Shown piece after piece: positions 24,746 through 37,131 of a stretch of DNA of 64,000 bases. A program made the position numbers and the translations under genes. Positions within the stretch are counted from its first letter, which is position 1; every line of letters begins with the position of its first letter. A model generated the notes under the pieces. That model saw only the letters and a list, made by a program, of their open reading frames with translations. It was not told the DNA's origin and ran no database searches. Source of the stretch: Alviniconcha marisindica (lineage: Eukaryota; Mollusca; Gastropoda; Provannidae); the NCBI GenBank assembly GCA_018857735.1, contig JABMCL010000958.1, positions 1,092,501 to 1,156,500 on the forward strand, given 5' to 3'.

Positions 24746-25716
24746 AATTGTATTCACAAGATCAATGTAACGCCGTGCTGATTCGAATCGAACTGCGATG
24801 TCGGTGTCCTGTTTTTTCTTCTTCAGAAAACGCTTCATTTGGAAAGCGTATGTTGGTCTATGATTGAACAGGATCCTAGTTTTGAAAAATGGACGCATTC
24901 ACTTATTTAAAAGGCGCGTCCATCTTATACGTAAGAGGTGTTTCATAGCGAAGTAAATTTTTGACCATCTCTGTGATTCGGATATTTAGACTTTACACAT
25001 GACACTGGCTTTCATCGTCGTTATGCACTGCGTTGAAGACGAGTCTGCTGAAAGACGCGATTTGATTGGCGAATAAGACCCACGAGTATACAAACGTGAC
25101 GTCTACATATCTAGTGGTGTGATCGGGGGAACAAAGTGAAGTTAATGTTGCCGCTCAGGAAATGTACGAGGAAGCAGCAGTGTCTCCCTTGGCAACAGTA
25201 GAATAACCGTAGCCATGTCTGCGTACTTTGTGATGCTTGCAGTGACGAAAAAAAAAAAAAAAAAAAAAAAAACCCCTTGACGAGCGCAATACGGAGATAA
25301 ATTGAGATACTAGTCAGAACACATATTTTGGTGAAGGTCTCACGACGGCAGACTATTTCTGTTGCCACTCTGTAGGCGGCTTGTCTTCGCTGAGCCAGAC
25401 ATTTTCCCAACATTTCTCCAACAATCAAATAGTCCAGATACAGAGGAGAGCGGATGCCACATAAATCGTCTGTTGCTTATACAGGTTCTGGCGGGCGGAT
25501 TATGTACTGTAGCGTGTTTTGCTGATCCTCTCTGCCTTGATTTTCCTCATTATCACCTTCGGTACTCCCTCCTGGGTGAATATTTGATGATGACGCAGTT
25601 CGTGCAGACGTCTGTGGCAGACGAGAGCCGAGTCTCTGTCACTTGACTGCAGAGATAGGGACGTGTCCATTGTGCGGACGAATGCGAAATCGAAAAAACA
25701 AACAAAAACAAAACCA
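24746..25716. other. No gene recognised; poly-A tract
   Basis: A 26-base A-run lies at 25247-25272. No element can be delimited around it. Confidence 0.5.
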
Positions 25717-25850
25717 CACACACACACACACAGACACACACGCACACACACACACACACACGCACTCACTCACGCACGCACGCACGCACGCACACACCAA
25801 CCACCACCACCACCACCACCACCACCACCACGAACAACAACAACAACAAG
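25717..25850. repeat. (CA)n, (CGCA)n, (CAC)n and (AAC)n microsatellites
   Basis: (CA)n at 25717-25763, tetranucleotide mixture to 25795, then (CAC)n at 25801-25830 and (AAC)n to 25850. Confidence 0.95.
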
Positions 25851-26095
25851 AACATGTTTTTGTTGCTTTGCTTTTTTTTTTGGCTGAAGTTAATCATCAT
25901 TTGGGTTGGGTGAGACAGTGGGGTCAAGTAGCCGTTGTTGGTAGAATTAAAGGCAAACGTGATGAAGCCTATGTTGCAACCTGGCGGGAATAATGCTGGG
26001 ATGAATATATACGATTTACGTTATCATATGGATCACTGTGTGTATGATATTATTGTGTTGTAATGTATTGTGTGTCTAAGGCCGGTTAAACAAAT

Positions 26096-26096
<1 letters not shown>

Positions 26097-26159
<63 letters not shown>

Positions 26160-26410
26160 ATGAAAAGACCTCTGGTTTAAAAGCGCGAGATTCGAACCTG
26201 CAGCAAACAGACGTTTCGGCGTACAAGCCTGAGATTCGAATCCACAACCAGCGGATCTTTCGGCTTAAGTACAAGCCCCAGATTTGAACACACAAGCAGC
26301 AGACCTTTCGGCTTAAGTACAAGCCCGAGATTTGAACCCACAGCCAGCAGACCTTTCGGCTGAAATACAAGCCTGAAATCTGAACCCACAGCCTGCAGAC
26401 CTTTCGGTTT
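26097..26410. repeat. (GA)n followed by a minisatellite of about 48 bases
   Basis: (GA)n at 26097-26156. From 26160 to 26410 there are five copies of a unit with agacctttcggcttaagtac and gattcgaacccacagccagc. Because 48 is a multiple of three, the array stays open as a frame on the minus strand. Confidence 0.9.
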
Positions 26411-27083
26411 AGAACCCCCAAACCTCAGCACTTGTCCCCCTCTCCTTCCCCTCGGTACCTCAGCACACTTCGTGGATGTCTACGTTCTCAGCAAGCCGGG
26501 GTGGCCTTTCCTCTCGGAGGTCCGTCTCCACATTCGAGTCACTCGTAGCCGTGCGGGACATCATCAACACCAGCAGAGAGCAACGGCGCCAGCACTCGAA
26601 TCTCTGATTTCAGAGGAAATTGAATCTCCCCCCTTCCCCCCCCCCCCCCACACATCTCCTTCCAGCACCATCGCCTGTCTTGTGTCTTGTGTAGTCGGCA
26701 GGTCTGGCATGCAGCCTTGGACTGAGACTGAAGTCACCAATTTGGTTTTCTCTGTCTCTGTGTGTCTCAGTGTCTGTCTCGTTCTCTCCCGCTTTGAAAT
26801 GACCCTGAAGGTCGACAGGGTGCAAAGAGACCCGTTCTCTGTCTGTCTGTTTCTCTGTCTTCTCTTTTCTCTCTATTTTTCTTTCTTAATCAGCAGTAGT
26901 GTTTAAAAGGAAGAACTAGTTGTTAGGTCTAAGTGAACCTTAACTAGGATCCTGGGTTTGTAAAATTTACGAGTTCGAGTTGTTCGAGTTCTTTTTCTCT
27001 TTCTCTCTCTCCGTTGTGTGTCTGTCACTAGAGATGACCCTGTGCAGTTTACAGGAATAAAAAATCTAGTTACTAGCTAGCTA
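26411..27083. other. No gene recognised
   Basis: Pyrimidine-rich stretches (tctctgtctctgtgtgtctc) in unique sequence. Confidence 0.5.
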
Positions 27084-27278
27084 TCTTCCCATCTTAATGC
27101 AGAATTATTTTGGTGGTGACAGTGTATCTTTAGCTATTGCCTCCCCCGCCCTCCTGCCCTCCTCCCCCCCCCCCCCAGCCCTTTAGCTCCCCGCCCCTCC
27201 TTCTCACGGGATCTCGGTCCATGTCAGCACCTCTACGGGGACAACTCGACGTTAAACCATTCGAACGAACGAACGAAT
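27084..27278 (+). mobile_element. tRNA-headed SINE, 5'-truncated, tail type 2
   Basis: Starts within the body (cttcccatcttaatgcagaa) and ends with the type 2 tail: gggatctcggtccatgtcag, cggggacaactcgacgttaa and (CGAA)n. Confidence 0.85.
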
Positions 27279-28089
27279 CGAGGCTCTTCGCCCTGTACCG
27301 CATACACTTGCCTTGCGCAACTGCCTGAGATTATTCTTCAAACTAAAACCGCTTTGCTACTTGCCACCTCCACTCCGAATCAGTTCACGAAGGTGCTTAC
27401 GTATTCGTCTTCAAAGGGACGATTGAAGCCGAGTTTCACTCTCTTTACGGCTCACCGTAAAGACGAACACAGACCTCTTCGGTGTTAATGCGACCGCTTC
27501 AATCGCTGCAGCCGCGTAACTGCAGGTAATGGCCCTCACAGCAACCCAAGGCAGCGCCACCACAAACCATAGCACGGCACGGCGCGTGCGGCGGAGGAAG
27601 CACAGACTCCACGCTGGCGGAGACTTTATGGGCGGTGCCGCCACGGCTCATTTAGCGCCGTGTATGATCGGGGTTTGATGGCTGGCAGTCTGTTAAAAAC
27701 GGTCGTAGATGGAAGGCAACATAGGAAACCTCACGGTTGGATGGCGCGTGTAATTTCATAATTTCGCCACCGTTCCTTCGTTTTTAGTTGCGGTGGCTGG
27801 TTTCGTACCTGAGCTTATCGGCGCATGCAGCCACGTGGACTAGCTGGGCCTTGATTGCGTCAGTGATTTGAAAGCACGGTTATTGCCGTCAAGGAATGGA
27901 GTGTGTAGGGAGGGGATTTGTGTGTGTGTGTGATGGGATTTACTGGTGCTGCGGACTTTTGCAGAGAAGTAACTTCGAAGGCAGTAGCGTCATTACGTCA
28001 TAATCTGAAACGGAACGAGGCCTAGAGCGCCGGCTCAGCAAACAAAGGGAGATAATTAGTGCCGGAAAGACAGTCACATGAACACAAGA
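27279..28089. other. No gene recognised
   Basis: A GC-richer stretch (27410-27660) with no splice-bounded open frame that I can defend. Confidence 0.45.
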
Positions 28090-28225
28090 ACAAAGACCCG
28101 AATCGCCTTGGGTAACTCCAGTTGGCATGCGAGTAAATACAAGGTATTTAAATTCCACCAGAGGTACATCCTCCGAAAAGGCACCCGTCCCTAATAGTAC
28201 GTACGGTCTCTGTGGAAGCAAAGCA
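28090..28225 (+). mobile_element. Dispersed repeat family D with SINE-tail-like end
   Basis: Contains ggcatgcgagtaaatacaag and accagaggtacatcctccga, then a sequence like the SINE type 1 tail (cgtccctaatagtacgtacg). The reverse complement of the first part is found at 36235-36325. Confidence 0.6.
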
Positions 28226-28428
28226 ACATTGAACTCGATTTTTTTTCTTTCAGTCTGTTGTTGTTTTGATGTAATTTGTTGAGATATGTTATTTGCACTC
28301 AAAAGACCACTTAAAAAAAAAAATCTCTTTAAGTCTGTTGTTGTTTTGTTGTAATTTGTTGACATATGTTATTATCTTGATAATCGTAAGATCTGTCTAA
28401 TAGTACTTATGTGGAAAAAAGGGAAAGT

Positions 28429-28612
28429 GGGGGGGGGGGGGGGGGTTGATTGATTGATTGATTAAACTTTATTTCTCAACAGTGAAGGTATTAGCACCAA
28501 AGCCAACTCACATATCTGCCGTTGCTACAGTACTAGTAACAGGCAAGACATTCATAGTGAAATATTATAATAGATAGGTATAGACAAACACAGCATCAAT
28601 AATAATAATAAT

Positions 28613-28649
<37 letters not shown>

Positions 28650-28655
28650 CATTAG
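28429..28655 (-). mobile_element. Probable LINE 3'-end fragment with (TCAA)n tail
   Basis: After a G-run, (TTGA)n at 28446-28462 is followed by ttaaactttatttctcaaca. On the minus strand this reads as sequence ending in AATAAA-like signal and a (TCAA)n tail, a common LINE 3' arrangement. (AAT)n/(AAC)n follow at about 28598-28650. No reverse transcriptase sequence is present. Confidence 0.5.
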
Positions 28656-29264
28656 AAGAAAAAGAAAAGAAGAAGAAGAAGACGTCTCATGAACACAGTC
28701 TGAGCGTCGTCCTAGTATTGGGCAACGTCAAGGCAGCTGATTAGTTTAAAACGCTTATTTCGCGTGACTTACCAGCACTCATGTAGTCTAAGCCTACCAC
28801 TGCAAGGTTATACAAGCCTTGCATGCTTCATACTCTCGTGAACATTGCCGATACATGTGCGATTGTTCCCACATTCCTGGGTGAATATCTGGGTACGGTT
28901 CTGGAATTTTGCATAACCAAGCCCCCAAAAAGGCGTCATTGTAAAAACCCTTATTTCGTTGTGAGAGCCAGTACACAGTTTTGCGACAGAAAACTCTAAT
29001 CTCGCAACCGAAGTTTATGTTACAGATTATACACGTTAGCATAACAGTCCACTGAATTTTCGAATACTGGTTATTGTTTGTTAGGAAATAGCTTCACATA
29101 GCTTTAATACAGTTTTAACTGCAGGATTTGTAAAAATCGCATTATACGCTGAAGGTTTAGCTACACTTAATTCGGACAACTTTTGGACGAAGTTTTATTT
29201 TTTACAAATAATGCAAACTTTGCATATACAGTAGCTCCAATGTTGATGGCGCAATAATGATACG

Positions 29265-29310
<46 letters not shown>

Positions 29311-30653
29311 AAGGTATTACACGCACACACACGCACCTCCCCCCCTCCCCACATCCTCCCACCCACACCCCTGTACGGGGGTTGGGGGTGGGGGTGTGAT
29401 ACAGATGGCTATGAAAAAGTTTAAAAACAGCGATTGAACATGTGAATAGTATGCTTTTCAAGCTGATCGCTAGACTGGGAAGCCTGTCAGAATTCCGTCT
29501 TGAAAGGACCAGTTGTTGGAAATTAACCAAGCATTTCACACAGATGAGTGAGTAGAAAATCCCTTGCGATAACTGTTTTCTGGCACAGGGAAAGGGAGGG
29601 GGGTGGGGTGGGGTGCGAGGTAGCTTAATTTCTGCGTCCGCGGTACCCCAACGCGTGGGAGGGCGAGCAGAGCACACGATGCTCCCGCGATTATCCATCA
29701 TCAACATGCTTCCCCGACCCCTAGTCCCTGCCAAAACACGACCCCGGAAGAAAAAACACCGTAATCTGCAGTCCCTGCTTTTCGGCCCAGACCCCGCCTC
29801 TGCCCCTTAATCAATACCGCTACCACTTTGCCCGAGATCGGAGCTCAAAGGTTGAAACTAATATCCCCTAATACCCCCCTGCAGTTGACTGGATTGAGGC
29901 CCGTAAGGGACGATTCCTGAATTGGTTTTTCTCATTTCTGGATTTCATTTTTATTTTATTTTTTTAATCACTTAGCGGGATGGAAGGGATGGAATGGGGT
30001 GGGGGTGGGGATTGTGGGGGTGGGGGTGGGGACTTGGGGGCGGTGGTGGGTGGGGGGTAGTCGATTGTTTGCCAGTTTTGAGCGTGTGATCCATCCTTTT
30101 CCGAGTTATAGAGATAAGTGAGTGATGATTATTTAATTTCAATGCCCCACCGGAAGGATGGGCATTTTGAAAGGAGGTTAATTTTCAATTTGCTGCAGTG
30201 TGCGAACATTTCTCGAGAAAAGGGTCGTTCCCAGTCCAAGTGAACAACAACAACACACACACCCATACCCCAGCCCCCCCCCCCCCCACCACCCCACACA
30301 CACCCCCAAAAACAAACAAGCAAGAAGATGAACAACAACAACAAAAACGCACACATAAAACTGAGTTTTCTGCGAGGACTGAGTGTAGAAGCAGATAACG
30401 AGGTTCTGGGAACCTCTTACAAAACCAGACTTCGTTGTGGACTACTTTATGGACATTTTATCGTCCCTGATAATTATGAATCCTCAATAAGGAAACTGTT
30501 TCTGACACATTAATTTTACAACATTAAATAATTTTTGAAACTTCGACCGTTATTGCAACTAAAAACAACTTGTTGCCTAACGTTTCCTTTCTCCATTTTT
30601 TTCAGGTTTGCTATAACTCTTTCTTTATTTCTTTTTTGTTTGTATGTTGACAG
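28656..30653. other. No gene recognised; (CTA)n tract
   Basis: (CTA)n at 29263-29311, G-rich stretches at 29380-29400 and 29990-30060, and a CA/C-rich patch at 30255-30305. No supported coding signal. Confidence 0.5.
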
Positions 30654-30779
30654 AGCCATGTAAGGTGACAGATTCATGTTGGAGTACGAGATGACGAATT
30701 GAGGTGGGCATGATGTACTACTCACTGTACCACATATTCATCTCCGCCATCGTGGGCCCCGCCCTCCACAACTTTGTGG
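30654..30779 (+). CDS. Candidate exon with start codon and hydrophobic N-terminus, unassigned
   Basis: A polypyrimidine tract and acag acceptor (AG at 30652-30653) precede this segment, and ctttgtgg|gtgagt is a strong donor. From ATG 30710, 23 codons plus one base are open. They read MMYYSLYHIF, then a hydrophobic stretch with GPAL, compatible with a signal peptide or one membrane segment. Codons are markedly GC-rich at third positions (TAC, CTC, GCC, ATC) compared with the flanks, which favours real coding sequence. All three frames are closed upstream within the segment, so it would be a first coding exon with a spliced 5' leader. Its phase 1 end matches the entry phase of the candidate exon at 37070. 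I do not recognise the family, and this could instead be an alternative start for the EGF-ligand gene or part of another gene. Confidence 0.38.
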
Positions 30780-31749
30780 GTGAGTACTGAACTGATATTT
30801 CTCTGTCTCTGTCTTTGTCTGTCTGTCTCTGTCTGTCTATCTCTCTGTCTCTGTCTCTCTGTCTGTCTCTTTCTCTCTGTCTCTCTCTCTGTCTCTCTCT
30901 CTCTCTCGCCCCTTTGTCGTGGCATTTTTGTGTTTTTGTGTTTGCTTTTGCTTTTCCATTTGACCGAGTTCGTAGAAACAGAACGGCCACGGATTTCCCT
31001 GGAATGAAATAAGAAAGTGTATCATACTTCAGTAATCAACTCAGCGAAACGTCCTTCTTCTTCCCTTTTTGAGTCTTTTCGCATATACAAATCTGATCTC
31101 ATGCCAGTAAATTACATCAAAACATCAACAAACTTTAAAAACATCTTAATTCAGGGATACCTGAATCACCTTATTTATTCCACCAGTTTAAAACAAAACA
31201 AAGCAAGAAAACAAACATTTGTGACTGTTCATTTACCTTCGCAGTCGATCTCGTCACCCGGCGTGACCTAGATCGGTACAAATATTCCACTGGGCTAACG
31301 GCCCTCGACCATCAGCTTCTTCACAAGATACTTATGCGATCGCAACACTCCCCCCCATTTACCCACCCATCAACCCCCCACCCTTCAAATAAACCAGCCG
31401 GCGGTATGAAACAAATTCCGCACAATAGTTTCAGAGTAATCAAAGTGATGGTCGTGGCTGTTTCCCAATGGAAGATCCAAATCAAATCACTTGCCCCGGC
31501 TCGCTCGCTGTCTCGAGTTTTGCCCAGACGTTGGGCGGTAATTTTCGAAGGGGAGGAGGTGACGGGAAGGCCTCGGGTTGGGAGGTGAGCTAATAACGCG
31601 CAGCCGCGTGGACAATCAGTCTGTCATCAGTCTACAGGGAGGACACGGTGAAATGACAACCCTTTCATCTCTGGTCGCGGGCTATGCAAACTGCACCGCA
31701 TCACGCACAATGAGCAGACTGGACGTCACCGCGCTAACAGCTTGAAAAC
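30780..31749. other. No gene recognised
   Basis: Begins as the putative intron after the 30779 donor. Pyrimidine-rich (CTGT)/(CTCT) sequence occupies 30798-30908; the rest is unique. Confidence 0.5.
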
Positions 31750-31868
31750 GTCACCAGACAAAATTACCATCAAACTGTGCAGTGGCGCGTTCTCTACAGC
31801 ACAAAGCATCACACAGAATAATTTACCATCACACTGTGCAATGGCGGCGTTTTTGACAGCAAAAACAA

Positions 31869-31939
<71 letters not shown>

Positions 31940-31948
31940 ACACACACA

Positions 31949-32036
<88 letters not shown>

Positions 32037-32540
32037 AGAAAAGCATTCACACAAATTAACTACAATCAAAGAGTGCCGTGACGGCGTCTTCTACAGCACA
32101 AAACATCACACAAATTAATTATTATCAAACTGTGCCGTGACGGCGTTTTCTACAGCACAAATAATCACACAAAGTGTCATTAAACTGGGCAGTGAGGTGT
32201 TTTTTGCAGCATAAAGCATCACACAAAAATAAATTACCATCAAACTGTGCAATGGTTATCGAAGGCATTTTTTATTTTATTTTATAAATCCCACAGATTA
32301 TTAAATAAACACAATGCTACCTGCCTCTAGAAAACCTATTTCCGACAGCACCAAACTGTGCAGTTACAGCATTTTCTACAGCACAAAACATCACACAAAA
32401 CAGTATCGGACAGGGCAGTCAGTTTCCTCTAGAAAACGTCACTCGAAACATATCGTCGAGCAGTGTAATCAGCGCTGACGAAGAAACACCGTTAGGCAGA
32501 GCAGTCACAGAAATTACCAGCTCTAGACACAGAAACACCA
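31750..32540 (+). repeat. Minisatellite, unit about 60 bases, interrupted by (GA)n and (CA)n
   Basis: Imperfect copies of a unit with ttaccatcaaactgtgca and tacagcacaaaacatcacac. (GA)n at 31871-31935 and (CA)n at 31936-32030 lie inside the field. Confidence 0.85.
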
Positions 32541-32809
32541 CCAAACAGGCAGTCAGGGCACGTCAAACACCATCTAACAAGCAAGCAGGTAAAGTGTGAT
32601 ACCCTTTGATGGCGTCGACAGATGACGGGGGAAAAAATGACAGGATCTTCAGAAGAGGGGTGGGGTATGAGTCGGAACGAAGCGTGCGATACCGTTAGTC
32701 TTCAGGTGGAGCAGGGGGATGGGGAAGGGTGGGGGGGGGGGGGGGGGGGGGAGTTGGTCTGGAAAGCAGATGAAATGAAGGGGAGAGGGAGGTCTTGGAG
32801 GTACATTTT
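32541..32809. other. No gene recognised; poly-G tract
   Basis: A G-run at 32729-32751 inside G-rich sequence. Confidence 0.5.
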
Positions 32810-33012
32810 TTTTCCAAGTATTGGACACGAAAACAACATAGCTCAACGCAAAACAGATAAGTGGCTTGGTTCTCCATCTCATTTTTCATAGTTGTTCACC
32901 GTTTAACTGTTGTTTAAGTGTCGTTTTGTAGCTTCATAAAGGGATTACCCCGAAAATTCGCACGTTGTGTTTTGGCATAATAAATAGCGTTCTGTTGAAC
33001 CTTTTATGTGTT
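32810..33012 (-). mobile_element. Dispersed repeat family A
   Basis: A minus-strand copy running from ggacacgaaaacaacatagc to the gaaccttttatgtgtttgga end. The next minisatellite begins directly at its edge. Confidence 0.8.
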
Positions 33013-33570
33013 TGGAGGAGTGGGTCTGGAAAGAAGTTGGAATAAAGGGGAGAGCGAGAGGAAGGAGGAACAGGTCTGGAAAGAAGTGGGAATAAAGGGG
33101 AGGGGGAGGGGGAGGAGGACTGGAAAGAAGTTGGAATAATGGGGAGAGGGAGGGAGAGTAGGACTGGAAAGAAGTCAGAATAAAGGGGAGAGGGGGGAGA
33201 GTAGGACTGGAAAGAAGTGGAAATAAAGGGGAGAGGGAGGGGGAGGAGGACTGGAAAGAAGTGGGAATAAAGGGAAGAGTGATGAAAGAAGTGGGAATAA
33301 AGGGGAGAGTGAAGGGAGTAGGTCTGGAAAGAAGTGGAAATAAACGGGAGAGGGAGGGGAGTATGTCTGGAAAGAAGTGGGAATGAAGGGAAGAGGAACG
33401 AGGAGTAGGACTGGAAAGAAGTGGGAATAAACGGGAAAGTGAGGAGGAGTAAGACCGGAAGAAGATGGAATAAAGGGAAGAGGGAGTGGGAGGGGGAGTA
33501 GGGCTGAAAAGAAGTTGAAATAAAAGGAAGAGGAAGAGGGAGTAGGACTGGAAAGAAGTTTGGAATAAAC
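33013..33570 (+). repeat. Minisatellite, unit about 42-45 bases
   Basis: About thirteen copies of a purine-rich unit containing aggactggaaagaagtgg followed by gaataaaggggagaggga. The two long open frames on the minus strand are repeat artefacts. Confidence 0.92.
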
Positions 33571-33626
33571 GGGAGGTGGGGGGCAGGGAAGGGGGAGTGG
33601 ATAACGGGGCCGAGGGGCAAGCAGTT

Positions 33627-34545
33627 ATCCTGGTACATGTTGCATGCAGGCTGCAGAACCTGCAGGCGGGGATGTTTGCTGAAGCATCAGTGATTTCCTC
33701 CACGGTCTGCCTCAAACTCCAAGCACTGGTTTACGACGTCCTTCCTTCAACCACTGCCGTATTTAGTTACGCCATAGGGTCCAGAAAACTGTCAGCTAAC
33801 GAACAGTTTTTTGTTGGTGCTCAAACAGTAGTAAGTTTGTTACAAACAACTCAAATAAAACAAGGCGTGTCATTTATAGCCGCCAACAAAGTTTACACCA
33901 GCACAAATAAAACCACAATCGTTTGAATCGAGACGGAACTCTTCTTGTTTTTTTTACCCGGGGTGAATGCGTCTCATGTTTACGTGCTAGGGCGCTAGGT
34001 TGCTTCTACAGTCATATTAGTACCCGAACCTGCGCGGAGATAAAGAGTGCCCTTTCAGTTGCGTAACTATAGTGAGCCGGTTTGGCCTAGCGGTAAGGCG
34101 TTAGGCTGGTAAGCGGAAGGACCTCGGTTCGATACCGCTTCGGCTCTCGTTTCTCTTAAAAAAGGTTGTGGTTTGTGGATACTGTCTTGTGACTTTGTCC
34201 ATCACTTCCTTCTGAAACATTAAAATGGTTCTCATCGCTGCCCATCTTAATGCAGCAGTCATTCTGGTGGTGACAGTGTAGCGATGGGTATATAATCTCC
34301 CTCTCCCCCCACCTCCATACTCCCTCCCCCCTCCCCTTCCCTAATAAGCCGTACGGTTTCTGTGGACGTTAAGCACCATGTTTACTTAGGCGTAACTAAA
34401 TCTGGCAGAGTTTGAGGAAGGTGTCGGAAAGCGATGCTCGGAGTGTGTGGCTGGTACAGGTTGCATGCAGGCTGCAGAACCTGCGGGCGGGGATGTTTGC
34501 TGAAGCATCAGTGATTTCCTCCGCAGTCTGCCTCAGCCTGCACGC
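33627..34545 (+). mobile_element. Dispersed repeat family B, interrupted by a SINE
   Basis: The segment from gtacatgttgcatgcaggct to acaccagcacaaataaaacc (33627-33920), then 33965-34071 and 34390-34545, corresponds in the same order to the minus strand of 61889-62430. After the SINE the element reads into a second copy of its own start (tgcatgcaggctgcagaacc at 34457), so unit 1 without the SINE is about 500 bases and a second unit begins in tandem. No intact transposase or reverse transcriptase frame is seen. Confidence 0.72.
34072..34389 (+). mobile_element. Full-length tRNA-headed SINE inserted in family B
   Basis: Head gtgagccggtttggcctagc (A-box-like), B-box-like ggttcgataccg, shared body and type 1 tail (gtacggtttctgtggacgtt, aagcaccatgtttactta). 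It is flanked by gcgtaacta at 34061-34069 and 34390-34398. The family B sequence is continuous once the SINE and one duplicate are removed, as the uninterrupted copy at 62 kb shows. Confidence 0.95.
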
Positions 34546-35030
34546 CGTCACGCACACTGACTCGGCGACAGCCTTTGATCTCAGCGTTCAGCGCCGCGCC
34601 TCGTGCGCTGGGTGGCCGAACGGTTCAGGCACTTCACACGGCAACACTGAATGTCTGGGAGCGCGAAGATAACTGAGCGGTTAGATTAGTGAGTGATTGG
34701 ATTTCAACGTCACCACAACAGGGGCACCGCAAACTGCGTCATACGCAAATGCACATTTTAAAACTCTTCTCATAATTATTTAAACCCTTCTTCAAGTCAA
34801 ATACCGGTCGTCTTCGTGTATCGTTATATATGGATAAATAGAAAATAATGGTTACAGTTTAAGAATTAGTGTGCGCCTCCGGCTGAAGCACATTTTAATT
34901 TTCTTTATTGTTGATCTATTAGTTAATCGGGTTGGGGAGAGAGAGCCAAAGTGGGTGGAATGGGGGGGGGGGGGGGGGTGCATACAGTGAGCAGAAAATT
35001 GAGCTTTGTTTGGGAATGGTTGCAAATCAG

Positions 35031-35086
<56 letters not shown>

Positions 35087-35508
35087 ATGTGTGTGCAAGG
35101 GAGAGACTAGAGAGAGAGAGAGAGATCTGACAAAAAAGTGAGAAAGTAGCCTATGGAGTTATTGAGATCAACAGAAATTGCAGCCAGTGAGAGTTTAAGC
35201 TTGTAGGTAGCACCAAAGTAAAGTTATGGCCTTTACTGACTAAAGCGATAGTGTAGCAGTCGTTGGAACTAAGTGAAGCTCCTAGGATTTACACCACCAA
35301 AGTCAAAGATGTTAAGGCATATTCTAAAGTCCTCTGTAGATCAAAATGGGCCGTTGGTAGTACGAATATGAAACAACAAACTATCTGCTATGTTTATACA
35401 TTTCAAGGACATTCAGTTACTAGGTGGCTAATGGCCATGATGTGATACGTTCGCCACCTACTTCATGGTCTTCCCGGAGAGTCCTCATTTAGCGAGAGTG
35501 CATACATA
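34546..35508. other. No gene recognised; poly-G and (GT)n tracts
   Basis: G-run at 34961-34978 and (GT)n at 35033-35085. The remainder is unique. Confidence 0.5.
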
Positions 35509-35587
35509 CACACACACACACACGCACACACGCACGCACGCACGCACGCAAGCACACACTCGCACTCGCACACACGCACACGCACGC

Positions 35588-35655
<68 letters not shown>
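35509..35655. repeat. (CA)n / (CGCA)n microsatellite
   Basis: CA dinucleotides with cgcacgca interruptions, followed by A/C-rich (AAC)-like sequence to about 35730. Confidence 0.95.
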
Positions 35656-35657
<2 letters not shown>

Positions 35658-36234
35658 CAACAACGACAACTACAACAGCAACAACAACAAAACAACCCCC
35701 CAAAAAACAAAAACAAAAAACACACTAACACTTGTTTATGTTGCTGTCATCACGCGGCAAGAGTACAAGAAGCTAAATAAACGCTGACTGTCTTTGAGGT
35801 AGGGAGCCACGGTAACATGCATTTAGCTACCGAGTGTGTGAGAGATAATGGAACAGTCATCTCATCTCACTAGCAATGTGTGATAGTGACATGCGTTTTG
35901 CGGCAGCGTTACTGACGGTCTGTGCATCTACTGCGGGATAAAGTCAAAATTGATTTCCTGCCATTCAACCCAGTCTCCTTGGCGACGTCCATTTTCCTGC
36001 AAAGTTGTGGATGCTGCCGCAATGCACACAATTTGAGATTTCGTTGTGGACTCTCTACCTTGCTCATCTGGTCGATGGAGGATGAATATGTGTCACTTTT
36101 GATGTCAATGTTCTGTGAATCCCGTCCCCCTTTTTTTCTGCGAGACCTTGTTATTCAGTCAGTTAAACCAACAAACAAGGGAGTTAACCAGCAAAGAAGG
36201 GAGTTACCACAACAGTGAGTGTGCCTAAATGGAG

Positions 36235-36325
36235 GGTATGCCACTAAGGGGCATCCTTTTTGAGGATGTACCTCTGGTGAAGTTTATGTACCTTGCATGT
36301 ACTCGCATGCCAGGTTCGTCGATCG
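36235..36325 (-). mobile_element. Dispersed repeat family D
   Basis: The reverse complement (ggcatgcgagtacatgcaag, then caccagaggtacatcctca) aligns with 28115-28185. Confidence 0.6.
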
Positions 36326-36503
36326 GAACACGCTTGTCAGATTACTCAATACTGTACCCTACTTTTGCTTTAAATATAGCTCTGAACGGATACACAATTA
36401 AAATTGCGTTTTGTAACCGCTGCTAGGAAGCCAGCCAGGCTGGGGCTGGTAGTGGTGGTTGTAGCGGTGTGTAAAGGAACCTACAGAGTGGAAAGTGATG
36501 AGT

Positions 36504-36857
<354 letters not shown>

Positions 36858-37069
36858 GTGCGTATATGTGTGCGGAAGGGCCGGGGGTAATGGGGTGTGG
36901 GGGGCGGTAGTTACTTACTGAACTAGGATTCGATCCCGCATCCTTTCATAATCCCGAGTACAATGTTTTGAGCCACATACTCATCCACCATGCCCCTTGA
37001 GATAATATTCTCCAAAAAATCATGTATTCATATCTGGCCTGTTTCATCCGCAATTGCTGCTGTTGACAG

Positions 37070-37131
37070 AAGTCTATAGTCTGACGGTGGTGCGGCAAAT
37101 GTCATCTTGTCAGATGAACCTCAGCCTCACG
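37070..37131 (+). CDS. Candidate internal exon, unassigned
   Basis: Acceptor tgctgttgacag precedes the segment and cacg|gtaagt is a consensus donor. Only one frame is open across the 62 bases: it enters with two bases to complete a codon and leaves at phase 0. That entry phase fits the phase 1 exit of the candidate exon ending at 30779, giving 44 joined codons. The peptide contains one Cys and an NLSLT segment (an N-glycosylation sequon). The phase match alone has a one-in-three chance of being accidental. Its exit phase does not fit exon 2 of the EGF-ligand gene. Confidence 0.25.

Noticed and set aside
30710..30779. Assignment of the hydrophobic candidate exon to chitin synthase
   Set aside because: A short resemblance (aromatic residues then a GPA motif in a membrane helix) is too weak over 23 residues to name a family.
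32934..33715. Minus-strand frames of 234 and 256 codons, Pro/Ser/Phe-rich
   Set aside because: Translations of a purine-rich minisatellite of about 43 bases on the opposite strand.
34072..34160. A tRNA gene (A- and B-box-like motifs)
   Set aside because: The same head begins every full-length SINE copy and runs into the SINE body. There is no complete acceptor stem, so it is a SINE head.
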